Below, one piece after another: positions 1 to 12,400 of a stretch of 64,000 nucleotides of DNA. Where the stretch lies: NCBI GenBank assembly GCA_963920665.1, contig OY987263.1, positions 32,228,547-32,292,546 on the forward strand, in the 5' to 3' direction. The notes under the pieces were generated by a model. The model was not told the DNA's origin. It worked only from the letters and a program-made list of their open reading frames with translations, and ran no database searches. The stretch comes from Straminergon stramineum (taxonomy: Eukaryota > Streptophyta > Bryopsida > Hypnales > Calliergonaceae). Within the stretch, counting starts at the first letter, position 1. Each line of letters opens with the position of its first letter. The translations under genes and the position numbers were made by a program.

Positions 1-457
1 TTATTCCCGATTGCTTTATAGAGAATACTGCTTTGCTGCATTGTTGCATCTCTCCTTAATTAGCTTGAGAATAAGGTAGAGGATCACTGCAGATCTATGG
101 ATGGATCCTTGTGTACATGATCCTTGTGTAAATCTCAAATTTTTATCACTATTTATGAATTTCTAATGCAATTTCGAAGTGGGAGGTTGTACCACACTGT
201 AAGTGACAGCAATCAACCTCCCCATTTTCATTCCAAGGCAGGTCATCATAGTCGTTTAGCTAATTCATTCTTGTACCGCGTGCTAATAAGTCCAACAATG
301 CATATGAATTGATAAGATGTTGTGATAACCGGGGTGAGTATGGGAGACGGAATCAAGTTCCTTACGGTTTCATTATCCTTTACCTTTGCTGATTAACTTT
401 GATCTCTTTCTTCCAAGCTTTGGTTGAAGAGTGATGACAAGGTTTCACGTGTTTCAG

Positions 458-3400
458 GGCATGGATTCCACAAAGGTTGCTGTAGATTGCTCTTCTTTAC
501 CCCCACGAGGTGCTGAAAATCTACCACGAGGAATAGTCGTCCCGTTGACGGATCTATACCCTCGCCGGTTGTGGGGAAAACCTGAGGAGGTGAGTTCTTT
601 CTAATATTTTCTACTCTTGATCAGTGTTTTTTTGGTTGGCCAACATATGCAATGTTCTTCACTGATTCAGGTGATACATAATTTGGCCCGATTTCAATGA
701 TTGAACTATATGATTAAAATCGGTCATATCTAAACCATGAGTCCCTGGTTCTTTAGGGGTTAGGAGCGATATGTGTTGTGGAACACAGAATCGGTGCCTG
801 CTGTCCCTGGAATTGCTATAGTTACGGATCCCTGAAACTATATATTGCCTTGAAACCAGTTACTGTTTCTCAATGACGGTGTTTTTTGGCAGGACCTCCT
901 AATAAAACCGAAGTATTTATTGACTCTCACTGTAGGACTTAAGCAGAAAGAGTTTGTCAACCAGTGTGTTCAGAAGGTATGTTCTTTTGTTTCGTGTACT
1001 CAATATTACCTGGCTTAAGAAATCTATGAGTTTTTTCTTGTAGGATTGGCCCATGGTCTGCCTATAGTGGGCGTCTTACGGATACCATCCTTCGATATTT
1101 TGTTAGTGGAAACTATTGTTGCCTAATTCTAAAAACCTACTCTCTGCACCCATTGTGTAGTTTTCAAAAGAATGGCAGATAATGTTATTCCATTACGACG
1201 GAAAAGTGAGTGAATGGGATGACTTGGATTGGGCGAAATATGCTATTCGCATCAGCACTTTAAAGCAGGCTAAGTGGTAAGTGTTGTAGCCAATCTGCAA
1301 TTTTTATTTTTATTAGTTACAAATCACTCTTCAACCTTTTTTTGGCAGGATCTCATTACTGTGTGTTTCAAGAAGGTCTCTTTGCATGGGTGCAGCTCCT
1401 CTGTCTTTGGATTTGCTCTAGGCTGTAACAGTTTCTGATATCAATGTACTGCTCAATGTTTTCAGGTGGTACGCGAAACGGTTTCTGCACCCTGACGTGG
1501 TCGAAGCGTATGATTATATATTCATTTGGGACGAAGATCTGGATGTGGAGCATTTTAATGCCGAGAAGTATGTTTTCTAAGCAGGCCTTTGTTTCAGAAT
1601 TGTGACTGGCCTCCCTTAGTCTTCCTCACAATGTGAAAACTTATTGTCTTTAACTTTTAACGGCGATCCACACTAGTAGAAATCCCAGCTCACATCCCTC
1701 ACGGTTCCGCCCCCCAAAGAAAAGAACAGAAGTATTCTAGAAAACTTAGCCCGTTAAACCTTGACAATTGTGACGCGACTAGGTTCCCTAGAGTACGTTT
1801 GAAGTGTAGATTTCTACCAGTGTCATAGCTCAGTAACATAAGTAAATATTTAGAGCATTATTGTTAATGAAATGTTAGAGATCCCGATGGAAGGTTGCAA
1901 ATGTTTTCACAGATAGACTGCGGTGGTATGCCCTTTGTTAAATAATAGTGCACCTATCAAGGAAAGCATAATGGAATTTGTTGAGTGTTGCATTGAATTT
2001 GATGTCATCCGGACCTCCGGCTGCAGGTACATGGAGTTGGTAAAGAGGTTCGGGCTTGAGATATCACAACCGGGATTGGAGCCCGATAGAGGTTTAACAT
2101 GGGAAATGACCAAACGCAGAGGTGACAGTGAGGTCCACAAGTAAGTTGTCAATAATAACTGATTTTTAGCGGGAGAGCACATGACTTAGAATATATACTC
2201 CTATTTCTTCAATGTGGTTCTCAAGATTTTAACCAAACAGGATGTTACCGTCAAATATGTCATCGATCTATCCTTGATTGATTGACTGTAGCAGGCACTC
2301 GGTCGAGTTTGTCTGAGGCGTTTGTTTTTGGAGGAAGATGGCAGAGTTATCTACAACTGAAGCTCTTCAGATCCACGAAATAAGCAATAGAGTAGATGAA
2401 TCGTCCTGAATATGATCTCTTTGTTGGAATACATGCTAGTAAGGAGATTAACAACGTTGTATTTTATTTCAATTTTCCTTGCAAGTTTTCCACTACACTG
2501 AGAAATAACAATTTCGACCATGATTTGATATTCCTGCATGCCTTCTAACCTTTTAAGTTGGATTCGGAGGTTCTTATAAACTCACTTTTACTGAACACCC
2601 TCTTGCATTGTGTTCTGCACAGGGAGACCAAGGAAAAAGACGGTTGGTGCTCAGATCCTCTATTGCCTCCCTGTGCAGGGTAAACCATTCTTTGTCACAT
2701 ACCGTATCGATTCTGTTGGTTCGTCTACGCCGATTGCCAGCTGTAGATATGTATCAGACTTTGAATTTTAATGGTGACCTAGTCTCTGAAAAATTCTGCC
2801 AATAATGATAAAGATAGATATACTGTTGTTTTCACTCTGTAGCGACATCTGAGGAGTTAAACTTTTAAGAAAAGTATTTTGAAGTGGTTGCTGTATTAGC
2901 CCGGGTCAACTAATACCTCGCAACTGCAGGTTTGTAGAGATTATGGCTCCCGTTTTTTCGCGATCAGCATGGAAATGTGTTTGGCATATGATACAGGTAT
3001 CGCTCAAACAATCTGATTGTAGGATGAGCATAACAATTTTCTGTGAAGAATCACGATATGATGTATTACAACTTTTGCGGTAATCATCCGAGAATATAGA
3101 TTTGGATGTTGACATCTTTCGGGAATCTTCACTTGGATAGTTTTTTGTAGACTTAAGCACTAACAAGTTGTAATGATGGGCAAAACTTAGAATGTTCTAA
3201 TAATGAGTCGTGATTACAGAATGATTTGGTCCATGGATGGGGATTGGACATGGAGCTTCAGCGGTGTGCTCGGGTAAGCTCACTGTCCACCTTTTAACTC
3301 TTAAAGGACCAAGGGTTCATGGTTAGAAAATGATCAATTTGATTGATCATATTATGAAAGATGTAATTTAGATAGGATCAGATTTATCTCAGCGAAGAAC

Positions 3401-4308
3401 ATTGCATGTATTTGTCAATAAATAAATTGAATTGGGAAAAAGTTACCAACTCTGCTAATAAAAACATGAGACCTTATCTGGGTCTCTTGGTCCTTCGCGG
3501 TTATGCAGTGGTTCAATGTTTAAGTATTGGAAATTATCATCTAAAGGACATTGATTATGGTCGGCTCCTTCCTCTTCAGTAGTTAGCAACACTCTATATT
3601 CTCTACTAAGAACTGCTGCCCGGGCTGTAAAAGACCTCATTTAACAAATAACTCAACTTTTGGGTTACGTTGCAGCCTGCACATGAGAAAATTGGAGTTG
3701 TAGATGCTCAGTGGATACGTCATCGGGTTGTGCTATCCCTTAATATCTCGGTTTGTGCTCAATCTTCCTGAACCTGTTTTGTGATTGATTTTCAATTTAT
3801 CGTCAGCACCGTTACTGTTCACGTATCTCTGCTTGTTTCATCTGGAGTGCTAAAATATTGGTCATTTCAGGGTGCTGAGGATCCTACATTGCCAAAATGG
3901 TCAGGAGCACTTTCGGTATGTTCCCTGGTTTGCAAATTTAATTTAGGCATGTAATGCTCTGGGTGTGCTTTGGCTCAGTATCTTTTCGACTTCACGTTTG
4001 GAGAGACCTCTCCTGATTGGTGTTCCTTATTAGCAATTTTTAGTGTTTTTGCACGGATTCTTCTATACCTATTTTCTCTCATGGCTGAGGTTAGTGAATT
4101 TAGATTATGAGTCGTTTGTAGGAACCCTGTTGTTGTGAAAGTATCCCTTTATGCCATTGGTGATGTGTGGTTCCATGTTAATCTCCTGTTATGTTCTACT
4201 ATTTAGGTGAAAGATCGTTGCAAGTATGAGTGGGAGGAGTATAGAAATCGATTGAAGTTGGCGGATCAACAGGAGGCAGAGGAAAAATCAAAATCTGGAG
4301 GAAAATAA
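458..4308 (+). CDS. DUF707 family protein, 5'-partial (11 exons seen)
   Basis: The joined exons match the plant DUF707 family (often labelled 'lysine-ketoglutarate reductase trans-splicing related', a name with no proven function). Exons by GT-AG sites and reading frame: 458-589, 893-976, 1161-1276, 1466-1567, 2027-2140, 2623-2679, 2930-2996, 3220-3273, 3676-3750, 3871-3915, 4207-4308 (TAA at 4306). Family landmarks appear in order: LPRGIVVPLTDLYPRRLWG, MLFHYDGKVSEWDD, KQAKWWYAKRFLHPD, YDYIFIWDEDLDVEHFN, LEISQPGLEPDRGLTW, CSDPLLPPCAGFVEIMAPVF, WHMIQNDLVHGWGLD and PAHEKIGVVDAQW. The FIWDEDL block and overall pattern suggest a Golgi-type glycosyltransferase-like fold, which is inference. Relatives carry an N-terminal membrane anchor of about 100 residues. 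No such exon is recognisable in bases 1-457, so it probably lies upstream of the window. The C-terminus is charged and lysine-rich. Family assignment is confident; biochemical function is unknown. Confidence 0.9.
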
Positions 4309-4995
4309 AGAGCTACATAATGCTGAAGGATGTATCCAGTCCTGATTAAATTAGTTTTGGTTCGAAAAGCAGGTTGATTTCTAGTTGTGAACAAAACAAC
4401 GGCGATGGCTCCATGACTTCCCGCATTTTGTTTTTCTCCTGCTATTTCGCTTGTAAAGTTTCAGGTTCAAAGGTGTCTTGGGGATTGTTTCATTCTATCT
4501 GAGACTCGTGATTCTGCTGCAAATTCTGGACCACAGACTTTCCATGCTAGAAATTATGCTGTTCCTGGAGTGTTACTGAAAGGTTCATACCATACAGCAG
4601 AGGCAAGTGTGGCTGCAGTTATTCAAGTTGGCAGTTCCCAAGATTTGAACTTCTTCAAGTTGGTAGCCTACTGTAGCTCTCTGGGTTTCCAAGTGAATTC
4701 CAGGTACTTCTGCCTTGAAGAATATTGCTTTCCAAGTCATCACTTTTTGTGCCACATTATATTTTCAAACCTTATCAATCCACCTCAACAGTATGGATGA
4801 ACTCGTGAAGAATAATCTTTTCCACCGTGGTCCCTTGGCTATTCTAATATTGACATCTTTGTGGTGACAAAAACAATTGGTTGTGAAATTATCGTTACTT
4901 TTCCTCCAAAATAAATCTTCAATACTAGGATCTTATTGTACATTTTTCTGGTAATTGCAAATCAATAAAATTTAACCATTTCATTTGGAATATCC
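4309..4995 (+). other. 3' flank of the DUF707 gene
   Basis: Downstream of the TAA the sequence turns gradually AT-rich and holds no convincing reading frame. The AATAAA at about 4910 could be a poly(A) signal. The 76-codon open frame at 4570-4800 has no recognisable motif and is likely untranslated 3' sequence. Confidence 0.4.
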
Positions 4996-4999
4996 TTAA

Positions 5000-5564
5000 C
5001 CCCTAAACGTCCAGATTTATCTCCATAATTGATGATTTGAGAAAAATCATTATAAAGTGCTATTTGGAAGCATATTTTAGAATGGGAATGCAAATAAAAG
5101 TTGTAGATTATGATTTTTAGATTCCATCTGTATGGTTAGATTCACCAATTTAATCACCGATATTTTTTTATAAATTTTGAAAGAGAAATTCCAAAATTCC
5201 TTCAAATTTCAATTACTAGCAAAATATTATCATTTTTTGAGTAAAATTTGTTGGAATGGATTTGAAATGAGGTTCTCTTCACAGTGATTTTTTGAAATTT
5301 TTGTGTTCTTTCTATGTGAATTCATTTTAGCTAATCCAGTTTAGAACTAGAGTCAATGCAGTTTGACCACTTGACATACTTGCACATTTGTTATTGTAGA
5401 AAAATATGTACTCTAGTAACACCAAATCCAACCCTTAGATAGGACAAAAACTTGATAATGTATCTTCACAAATTAAAATAACTTTCATCCAAGTAGTTGG
5501 GAGGATGAAATTGGTGTTTCAAACTATTCATCGTCCAGAAAATGGATGTTGACGCGTTTAGGGG
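5000..5564. mobile_element. TTAA-flanked non-autonomous DNA element (565 bp)
   Basis: The left end reads TTAA-CCCCTAAACGTCC (TTAA at 4996-4999) and the right end GACGCGTTTAGGGG-TTAA (TTAA at 5565-5568). The ends are inverted repeats of about 10 bp flanked by an identical TTAA. No coding capacity is seen. It belongs to the window-wide family with CCCCTAAAGG-type termini. The 4-bp TTAA flank fits piggyBac, Kolobok or Sola3 target-site duplication; which superfamily is undecided. Confidence 0.7.
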
Positions 5565-5568
5565 TTAA

Positions 5569-5781
5569 CCATCAAAGGATGAAGACCCCATGACCAAGGT
5601 AGTCAGCAAAATTGTTGTGAATATTGAATCAATAGGTGCATTCTGTTTTTCTATAGTCAACATGACCAAGGTAATCAGCAAAATTGCTCTAACTATTGAA
5701 CCAATAAGTGCATTCTGTTTTTCTACAATCAACAATGAAGTCATCCATCAGACATAAAACATCTGCTTCGACACTTAAGGG
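5569..5781. mobile_element. small TTAA-bounded repeat with an internal tandem copy
   Basis: It starts directly after the TTAA at 5565-5568 that closes the previous element and ends at AAGGG-TTAA (TTAA at 5782-5785). Inside, a unit of roughly 70 bp beginning near 5590 (ATGACCAAGGTAGTCAGC) is repeated from about 5662 (ATGACCAAGGTAATCAGC). Each unit ends in a TGCATTCTGTTTTTCTA stretch. A shorter relative with one copy of this unit lies at 36209-36333. The terminal inverted repeats are weak. Confidence 0.45.
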
Positions 5782-6090
5782 TTAATAATAATTGACCAAC
5801 TAATATTCTATGTATGAAAAAAAAAAACTCATTTGAGAAAAGAAAAGGAAAAATATAAGTTCATTAGCTTCATTTTTCTAGTTGTGTTAAAAAAAAAGGA
5901 ATCCTTTTAAAGGTAAATGATAAACATTATGAAGAAAAAAACAATCATAATGTTCTTGAGTTTTATGACTTGGAGTCCTTTGCTTCCAATTATTTATGGC
6001 TCTTTTTACTATTGAGAATCTTGAGTTTAAGCGATCTTATAAATCATAGATCACTATACATGCAATTATGCTGAGCTCAGTGACAGTGAC

Positions 6091-6637
6091 TATAGCCTTT
6101 AGCCTATAATAAACCCTAGGATTTCCTATTCAAGAATTAACTTAAATTACATACACTACAAGAAAATGGGGGTATAAATGACTTGTCCACAATGACTGCA
6201 CCGACAACAATGACTACAAAATGACTATTTTGTAGTCATTGTTGTCGGTGCAGTCATTGTGGACAAGTCATTTATACCCCCATTTTCTTGTAGTGATACT
6301 AGTGTGTCTTGTGTCGTTGCCAAAGTCAAAAGAATTTTTTCATTTTTTTCAATTAAAAATAACTCAAAAATTCTTAACTTTAACAGCAAAAGTCAAAATG
6401 CCACCAAACAAAGCCCATGCACCCTTCCTTGTTGAAGGCTTTCCAAAGATACCAAGAACACAATTGGAGAACATATTGTCCAAGAGATTTCACCATAACA
6501 AACAAAAAAACAACCAACTTAAAGTATGAATAATTCATTATTTTATGTAAAATAAACCCATGTAAAATTAAAAATTCAATGAAATTGATACATTTGTTGG
6601 TCAAAGGCTTGGAGGTTATTATAGGCTAAAGGCTATA
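6091..6637. repeat. 22-bp perfect inverted repeats enclosing 0.5 kb
   Basis: The 22 bases at 6091-6112 (TATAGCCTTTAGCCTATAAT plus two A) recur as an exact reverse complement at 6616-6637. The enclosed AT-rich DNA has no gene and contains the younger palindromic element at 6154-6295. This looks like a non-autonomous transposon invaded by a second one. I see no clear target duplication, so the superfamily is open. Confidence 0.55.
6154..6295. mobile_element. CACTA-type foldback MITE, perfect 142-bp palindrome
   Basis: The left arm (6154-6221) and right arm (6228-6295) are exact reverse complements over 68 bases, separated by a 6-base loop (TGACTA). The ends read CACTACAAGAAAATGG and CCATTTTCTTGTAGTG, the classic En/Spm (CACTA) terminus. 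It is flanked by ATA on both sides (6151-6153 and 6296-6298), matching the 3-bp target duplication of CACTA elements. No mismatch between the arms implies a recent insertion or ongoing arm conversion. It is non-coding. Confidence 0.9.
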
Positions 6638-6747
6638 ATTACAAAAACTTGTTCACACGCATCTACTCTATTATATTTTAATCTAAGCAAACTTGACAAT
6701 TGTCAATTTTAATTTATTTAGGAACCTAGTTGAAATATTATTTGTTC

Positions 6748-7000
6748 GATTTTGTCCTCATCGAAAGACTTCTATTGTTTCAATGTCCATAATGAAACTC
6801 ACTAAAAGTCTAAATGTTGAAATTTATATTTTTTTATACTAATAAAAACAATTCTCTCTACTTTTGAGGTAGTTTTTGGATTTTGTCCTTTGGGAAGGAC
6901 TTCTATTGTTCAATGTCCAAAATAAACCTTATTAAGAGTCCAAAGGTTGAATTCTATATTTTATACACTAATAAAAACAATTCTGTTTGATTCTAAAGTA
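6748..7000. repeat. diverged tandem duplication, period about 131 bp
   Basis: A unit starting GATTTTGTCC at 6748 recurs at 6879. Both copies contain GACTTCTATTGTT, CAATGTCC and ACTAATAAAAACAATTCT in the same order. The copies differ by scattered substitutions and small indels, so the duplication is old. No coding potential is seen. Confidence 0.6.
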
Positions 7001-8465
7001 AGTACATTCAAAATCATCAATGACCAAAAATTCTTACAATTACATTTTTGCCTAGAATGAAGACATGATTTTTGAGGATGTATAAAGTTTGAATATTAGA
7101 ACCTAGTGTTGCTTAATTTATAGTACATTTATTATTAGCACTTTGAAAGTTAATAATTTATTATTATGCTCTAGAAGAATTCAAAACCCTAAATTCTTAT
7201 GCATTAGAAGAATTCTGAAGGTTGTTTCGGTTTCAGTTTCATCACCCCTATAGTGCAAATAAAAAACAAATAAACAAATAATTTTCAAATTGCCAATCTA
7301 AAATGGCACAAATAGTGCCCCATTAGATTCCTAAATTTTTTTTCCCACTGTAATTGCACTGCTACCATGTAGACTCGTAGCCTTCTATAGGGTTTAGAAT
7401 TCTTCTAATGGGTGCTTGGATAATACATGGAAAGTTGCATGTGAATCCCTTTCACTTGCCAGTACAATCCAATAAAAAAAATCTTACTGATTTATAGTTA
7501 CTATGTTTATTTGCAATTTGTGGCAATTGTAGATGTGCAAAACTTAATATGTTTCATTACATTGGATTTGTTTTCTATTGGTGACATTGTTCATAGTGCA
7601 CAACAATGACATCCATCCATCTAAGAATATATTGGGAACATGTGAAGGAACTACCCTTACCCTATGTTTTTTACTGGCAGTCAGCTTTTACCAGATCCTA
7701 TAATAACTACTGCAGACTTACCCACAGTGAATCATGGACCCAAAGCTAATGTGGCACTTCCATGTTCGTAGCAGTGTTTTTAGAAACGTGACCATGTTTC
7801 ATTTGGTGTTAGAAAAAACATACACGTCAACTATGTCATACCATTGTTCCTACACTAGCATCGTCCTGTCTTTGTCAACATTGAACAAAAATCTATCTTC
7901 CACAGCCTCAAAATCTCTAACACGATGATGTCAAGGAAAACATGACTTGTTTCTTCAAAACACCACTAAAAAGGTGGGTTTCTTCTAGTGTTGTCTTGCA
8001 AAGGTTCCATTCTCTAAAGATTGAGAATGGCCATTCTTCTCCTTTGGAAGTGAAGAATGGAGGTGAAGAATTTTTTGTGAGCAAACAATGTTTTTTGTAA
8101 ACTTGCGACATTCATCCTAGTTGCCTTACCATGTTCACTCCTTATTGCAATGCTGATTTCCTAGTAGTCTCAATGGTGCTTTCTTGACATTTATAATCAT
8201 CCAATTAGGGGTAAATAAAGTCAAATTGATGCTTCTCGAAATGGGTGCACATGTATACATTTGAAAAAATGCAACTGAAAAATGATCAAATTACAGGTGA
8301 ACACTTCCTGACATTTCTTTTCATTTTCTAGATGACACTTAATGGATGTTACACCTTGTAGGGCTTTTCATTGGCTCCTCTTTCCACTCTTATCCTTCTC
8401 AATCTTCATAGAAGTTTGATGTTTAAAAAATTTGGGACAACCCCTACATCAAGAAACTACCCTTC
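7001..8465. other. AT-rich intergenic stretch without a supportable gene
   Basis: No gene is seen. A short imperfect inverted repeat shares the motif CATTAGAAGAATTCT, near 7202 on the plus strand and inverted near 7395. This resembles the CACTAGAAGAA terminus of the element at 28651-28972, so a degraded CACTA-like end is possible. The small open frames at 7734-8111 carry no known motif. Confidence 0.35.
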
Positions 8466-8669
8466 ATTGCATCAGTACTATTGCAATGGTTGAACAATCC
8501 GATACTGAAATTGGACTGTTGCAATACTGCAAACAACACATTTCAATATTGCAACAATACATTCTCATTAGGTATACTAAAAATGTATTGTAGCAATACT
8601 ATTTGTAGTATTGTGACAATCCAATTTCAATATTGGATTGTTCAACCATTGCAATAGTACTGATGCAAT
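8466..8669. mobile_element. hairpin-type MITE candidate (about 204 bp)
   Basis: Thirty-five bases at the left end (beginning ATTGCATCAGTACTATTGCA) recur as an exact reverse complement at the right end, finishing at 8669. Weaker complementarity continues inward (GATACTGAAATTGGA versus TCCAATTTCAATATT). No protein is encoded. No clear target duplication is visible. It lies about 0.8 kb upstream of the DCD gene start codon. Confidence 0.6.
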
Positions 8670-9472
8670 TGGGGGGGCTTTTTCCGGATGTATTGTAAAT
8701 CGACCCGGATGATATTTAGAGTCATCCAACTATTTCTGTGAATATTTAAGATTTTTCTGGATGCTGTACATCAAACGGACGCCGGAATCTGTTAAACACC
8801 ATCATTAGTAAGTAGTTAATGACCGACCCCCCACCTTTCATCATCATACGTTCATCACCGTCTCCATTTAGGGTTTCCCCATCCCAACCAATGCCAACAG
8901 CACGGTTGGCTCACTTGAATGACGGATGGTGCGCTTCAGAGATCGCAGAATTCGCAGCCTGTTGCTGGAACTCATTACATTACCTGAAAAAGCAGATTTC
9001 CCGCTGTAGAATCTCAAGAAGACTTCATCTCCTTACCTGAGTTCCCTCTACTTTGTGAAGCTTTCGAAAATTCACTTATGAATGATTATTAGAGAATTGA
9101 TTAGTCTTGAGAGATTCTATCATTGCGGAGTCTGGAAGTGAAGGAAGATGAAGCTGGAGCGAGGAGATTCTGTGTTTCTGGGTGTTGCATTGTAGATTGT
9201 AGCCTTTTTCTGGAGAGTACGGATTACGGGATCCGTAGTGAGAGGAGAGGAAGAGGAGAGCAAGAAGACGGTCAGGCTGCCGCTTGGAAGGGGACTACTG
9301 CTTTGTCAGGTTGTGGGTCTTTTGGAGTGGTGTGAACTGTGACGTGATCGGTGCAGCACGGTGCATAATGATGATGCCACCAGCCCCGGCCTGTAGTACG
9401 CCACCCGAGGGGCTCTCTGCTTTTACGGCGTAGGAATGCTTCATGCCGATGCTTGGTGGTAATTAGGTCCCT
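8670..9472 (+). promoter_or_regulatory. promoter and 5' leader region of the DCD gene, with upstream ORF
   Basis: Base composition becomes markedly less AT-rich here, marking the start of a transcribed locus. Several upstream ATGs precede the main start, including an open frame at 9123-9335 (70 codons) with no recognised motif. If transcribed, these would be uORFs. An in-frame TAG just before the ATG at 9473 rules out an N-terminal extension. No TATA box could be assigned with confidence. Confidence 0.4.
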
Positions 9473-12400
9473 ATGGCACACGATAGACGAGTGAGCTTCG
9501 TCCCGCAGCAGTCGGCGAGGTGGAATCAAGACAGAGACGGGGGTCACGGGGGTCTGCTCGTGGTGCGACCGCAGAGCGTTTTTCATCGATTAGGGCCGAA
9601 GGTGGGCATGGGTGATCCGCCTTACGTGCCGGAGTCGGTGGGCGAGCCCCCTTTGCCGGGCATGATCTTTGGTTGTACGAACGAGACGTTTGCGGAGTGC
9701 ATGGACCGGGAGCTTTTCGGTTTGCCTATTGCTAACAAGCCGCAGGTATGTTCGCTATTTCCCCGCTCGCAGGGCATGAAGTGCAGAATTCTTGAAGCTG
9801 CCTTATCTGGGCGTTTTGAGCAAGGTTCATTCAATCTGTTCCTGTCCTTTGTCGGAACAAGGTAGTTATACTGCAAGCGGCGCTGAATTTTGTTCAGGGC
9901 TTTAGACTTGAACTTCTTTGTGTTGCGGATTTCACTTCCGATCTGCGGAGTTTGAGTTTATGGATCGGTCGTTCGCTTCACCCGTGGTCGAGCGTTCTGA
10001 GGCCTGCTCAATTGGATATATGCATGTCAGACTGAATTTTCTTAAACCCTCCCTTTCTTGTGGTAGAGACCACAGGTATTAGCTGTTGCCTGCTCTCAGT
10101 GATTCTGCTGCCGTGCATAGTATCCTCGTGTGCAGTAGTGTCTCGCCGTTTCTTTATTTGTCATTGTCCATATTCTGAACAGATCAGGAAAGATGAAGAC
10201 CGTGTAATAGCATATTAAGTTATTGCGATGCATCTGTATCAAATGTCTTACACTAATGTTAGGTTATGCGGATCGCACCGGGAGCGAGTCTGTTTCTGTT
10301 CAACTTTCGCACGAAATGTTTGCACGGTATCTTTGAGGCGACATCTCATGGAGGCGTGCACATAGTTCGAGATGCTTTTGGTGGGAAATTCCCAGCTCAG
10401 GTTTATTTCCTCTACCCCACATTTCAAGATCCCAGAAGCTGCTGATATGTCAATCCTGCGGCCTGCTGTGTTTGCGCTGTTTTACCAGTCTGTATCCATC
10501 TGGCTGTTTAGTCGTCTTTGGGCCTGTCGCTGTGGCCTTAAATTATCATCATCACTCGAGCTTTCATTTTCTTGCCATTCTTCCTGTGCAATCACCTTGT
10601 TGAGAAGGCTCAGAGAATTGTGAGCGTACAAACTGTGCTCTGTGCCTTGAGCTTGAGTGAGACTGTAGGTTTCTGTTGACGTTCCAACGATGTGTTAAAT
10701 CTGTTCTAATTTGTAGTCTCCTTGGCACTCGTTCAAATGTATGTTGAAATGCGGGGCTAAAGGTGAAGTTTCGGCTAGCGGAGGATTGCCCTTCCTTGGA
10801 TGAATTGCAATTTAAGGAGGCCATACAGTCAAACTACGTGGATGCGCGCAAATTTAAGTTCTTTCTTAACGGTGCTCAGGTTAATATCCTTCCTTTGTTT
10901 ATGAGCAGTGACTCTTTTTGGATTATCGGAATTTGAAAAATTTCAATGAGAAAGTCAACATTTTGTCTGTCTTGAGGACATGACCAATTTTATCGCCCGG
11001 TCATGGTCCTCTAGTGTAGGCTTGACGATGAACATAATTGGAAGGAGATGGAGACACGGTTACAAAGAGTTAGGGTTTCGAGTGAAGTGGATTTACGGAG
11101 AGTGTGTTTAAAGGAGAGTCTTTAGTGAACAGATTGGCTCATTATGTCCTGCTTTTCAGTATTAATCCTTGGACCAACTGTTTAAATTGTATATTATACA
11201 ATTTACCAGGTGATGCTGAAACAATTTAGATTCGGAATTGTTTTCATTACAGTTTCGAGTTTCGCCTCGAACGCAAGTCCATAGATGGTCTCAACGAACT
11301 TATTCTGCAAGAGCTTCTCTTACAATATACCATTTTCAGCTTTTCCTTATTAATTGGAGGACTCCCGTGAGGAGTTTCTGACTTTCTGGACATTATTATT
11401 TTCCTTGTAATTCTCTGTTTTTTCATTTCTTTTTGTTTTCCATGATGAAAGTTGCTTGAGTATCTGTTCTATCAGGTGTGTAGACTAAAAACACTTTTTC
11501 GAGAAAAGGCTGTTCATGCTTGGGCAGTGTCGGAAGGCATTGTTAGCCGCAGATCTGCTCAATTTCGCTTATCAGAACAGCAACATGCCAGAAACACTAT
11601 CCAGGTTTGCAAATCACTTACGCATGCTGCAAGATTGGTTTGTTCTGTGTTGACAGAACGTGCCCAGTATGTCTGCTATATGTGGCAAAGAATAGTTGTT
11701 GTGCATTGATCTTTATCTGCCGCTAGGCACTCTCACTCAGAGTCTTGTTTGCTTTTGCATTATCTTAGACGTAAGGGGGACTTGCTGGATAAGGTCAACC
11801 TTGAAATCTTCACTTCTCATGATGAGTGTTAAATCGTAAAACGTATTAGGAAATCATTTTATCTAAGATGGCTATGTTATCAAGATTTTGCTTCTTGTTT
11901 TATGCTAAGGTAGCCTACGCTCAATTTAATGTGAAAGACCAACGGAGCTTCCTATCAAAGCGATTTCTGCTTCGTTTGTCGTGGTTTTCCACTTAAATGG
12001 ATCAGGATATTGTAGCTTGCCATTTCTTAATGCTTGAATGCTGGCCATTCGAGTTGGTGTGGTGTATTGGTAGCCCATGAAGGAATGTGGGTGCACCGTG
12101 TTCTGCTGATACATCTTAAAGCAAAAAAATCCGAGTATTGGCAGAATTTAGGAGTATGGTAGTTCTTGCTCTGCGATCCCAGTATTCATTCTACATCCTC
12201 GTTCAGAAGTGAATGCCAGGGTCGAGTTTAGTCATGAAGAATTGTTGCTTTGCACAATGTATCAGTTTTATTCTAATATTGTATTGCCTGCACAGGTGCA
12301 CAGAAAAGTCATTAATAGCGCTTCCAATGACGGGGTAGAGGGGTCAAGGAGAGTGATTATATCTGTACCGCCTGTGTCATCGAGAGTGCACGCTCCTTTA

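Noticed and set aside
1..457. A first exon of the DUF707 gene within the window start
   Set aside because: No frame here encodes the expected membrane anchor or joins in phase to the acceptor at 457; the missing exons probably lie upstream.
9272..9586. Minus-strand 104-codon ORF over the DCD 5' region
   Set aside because: It overlaps the real first exon and leader antisense, with no motif.
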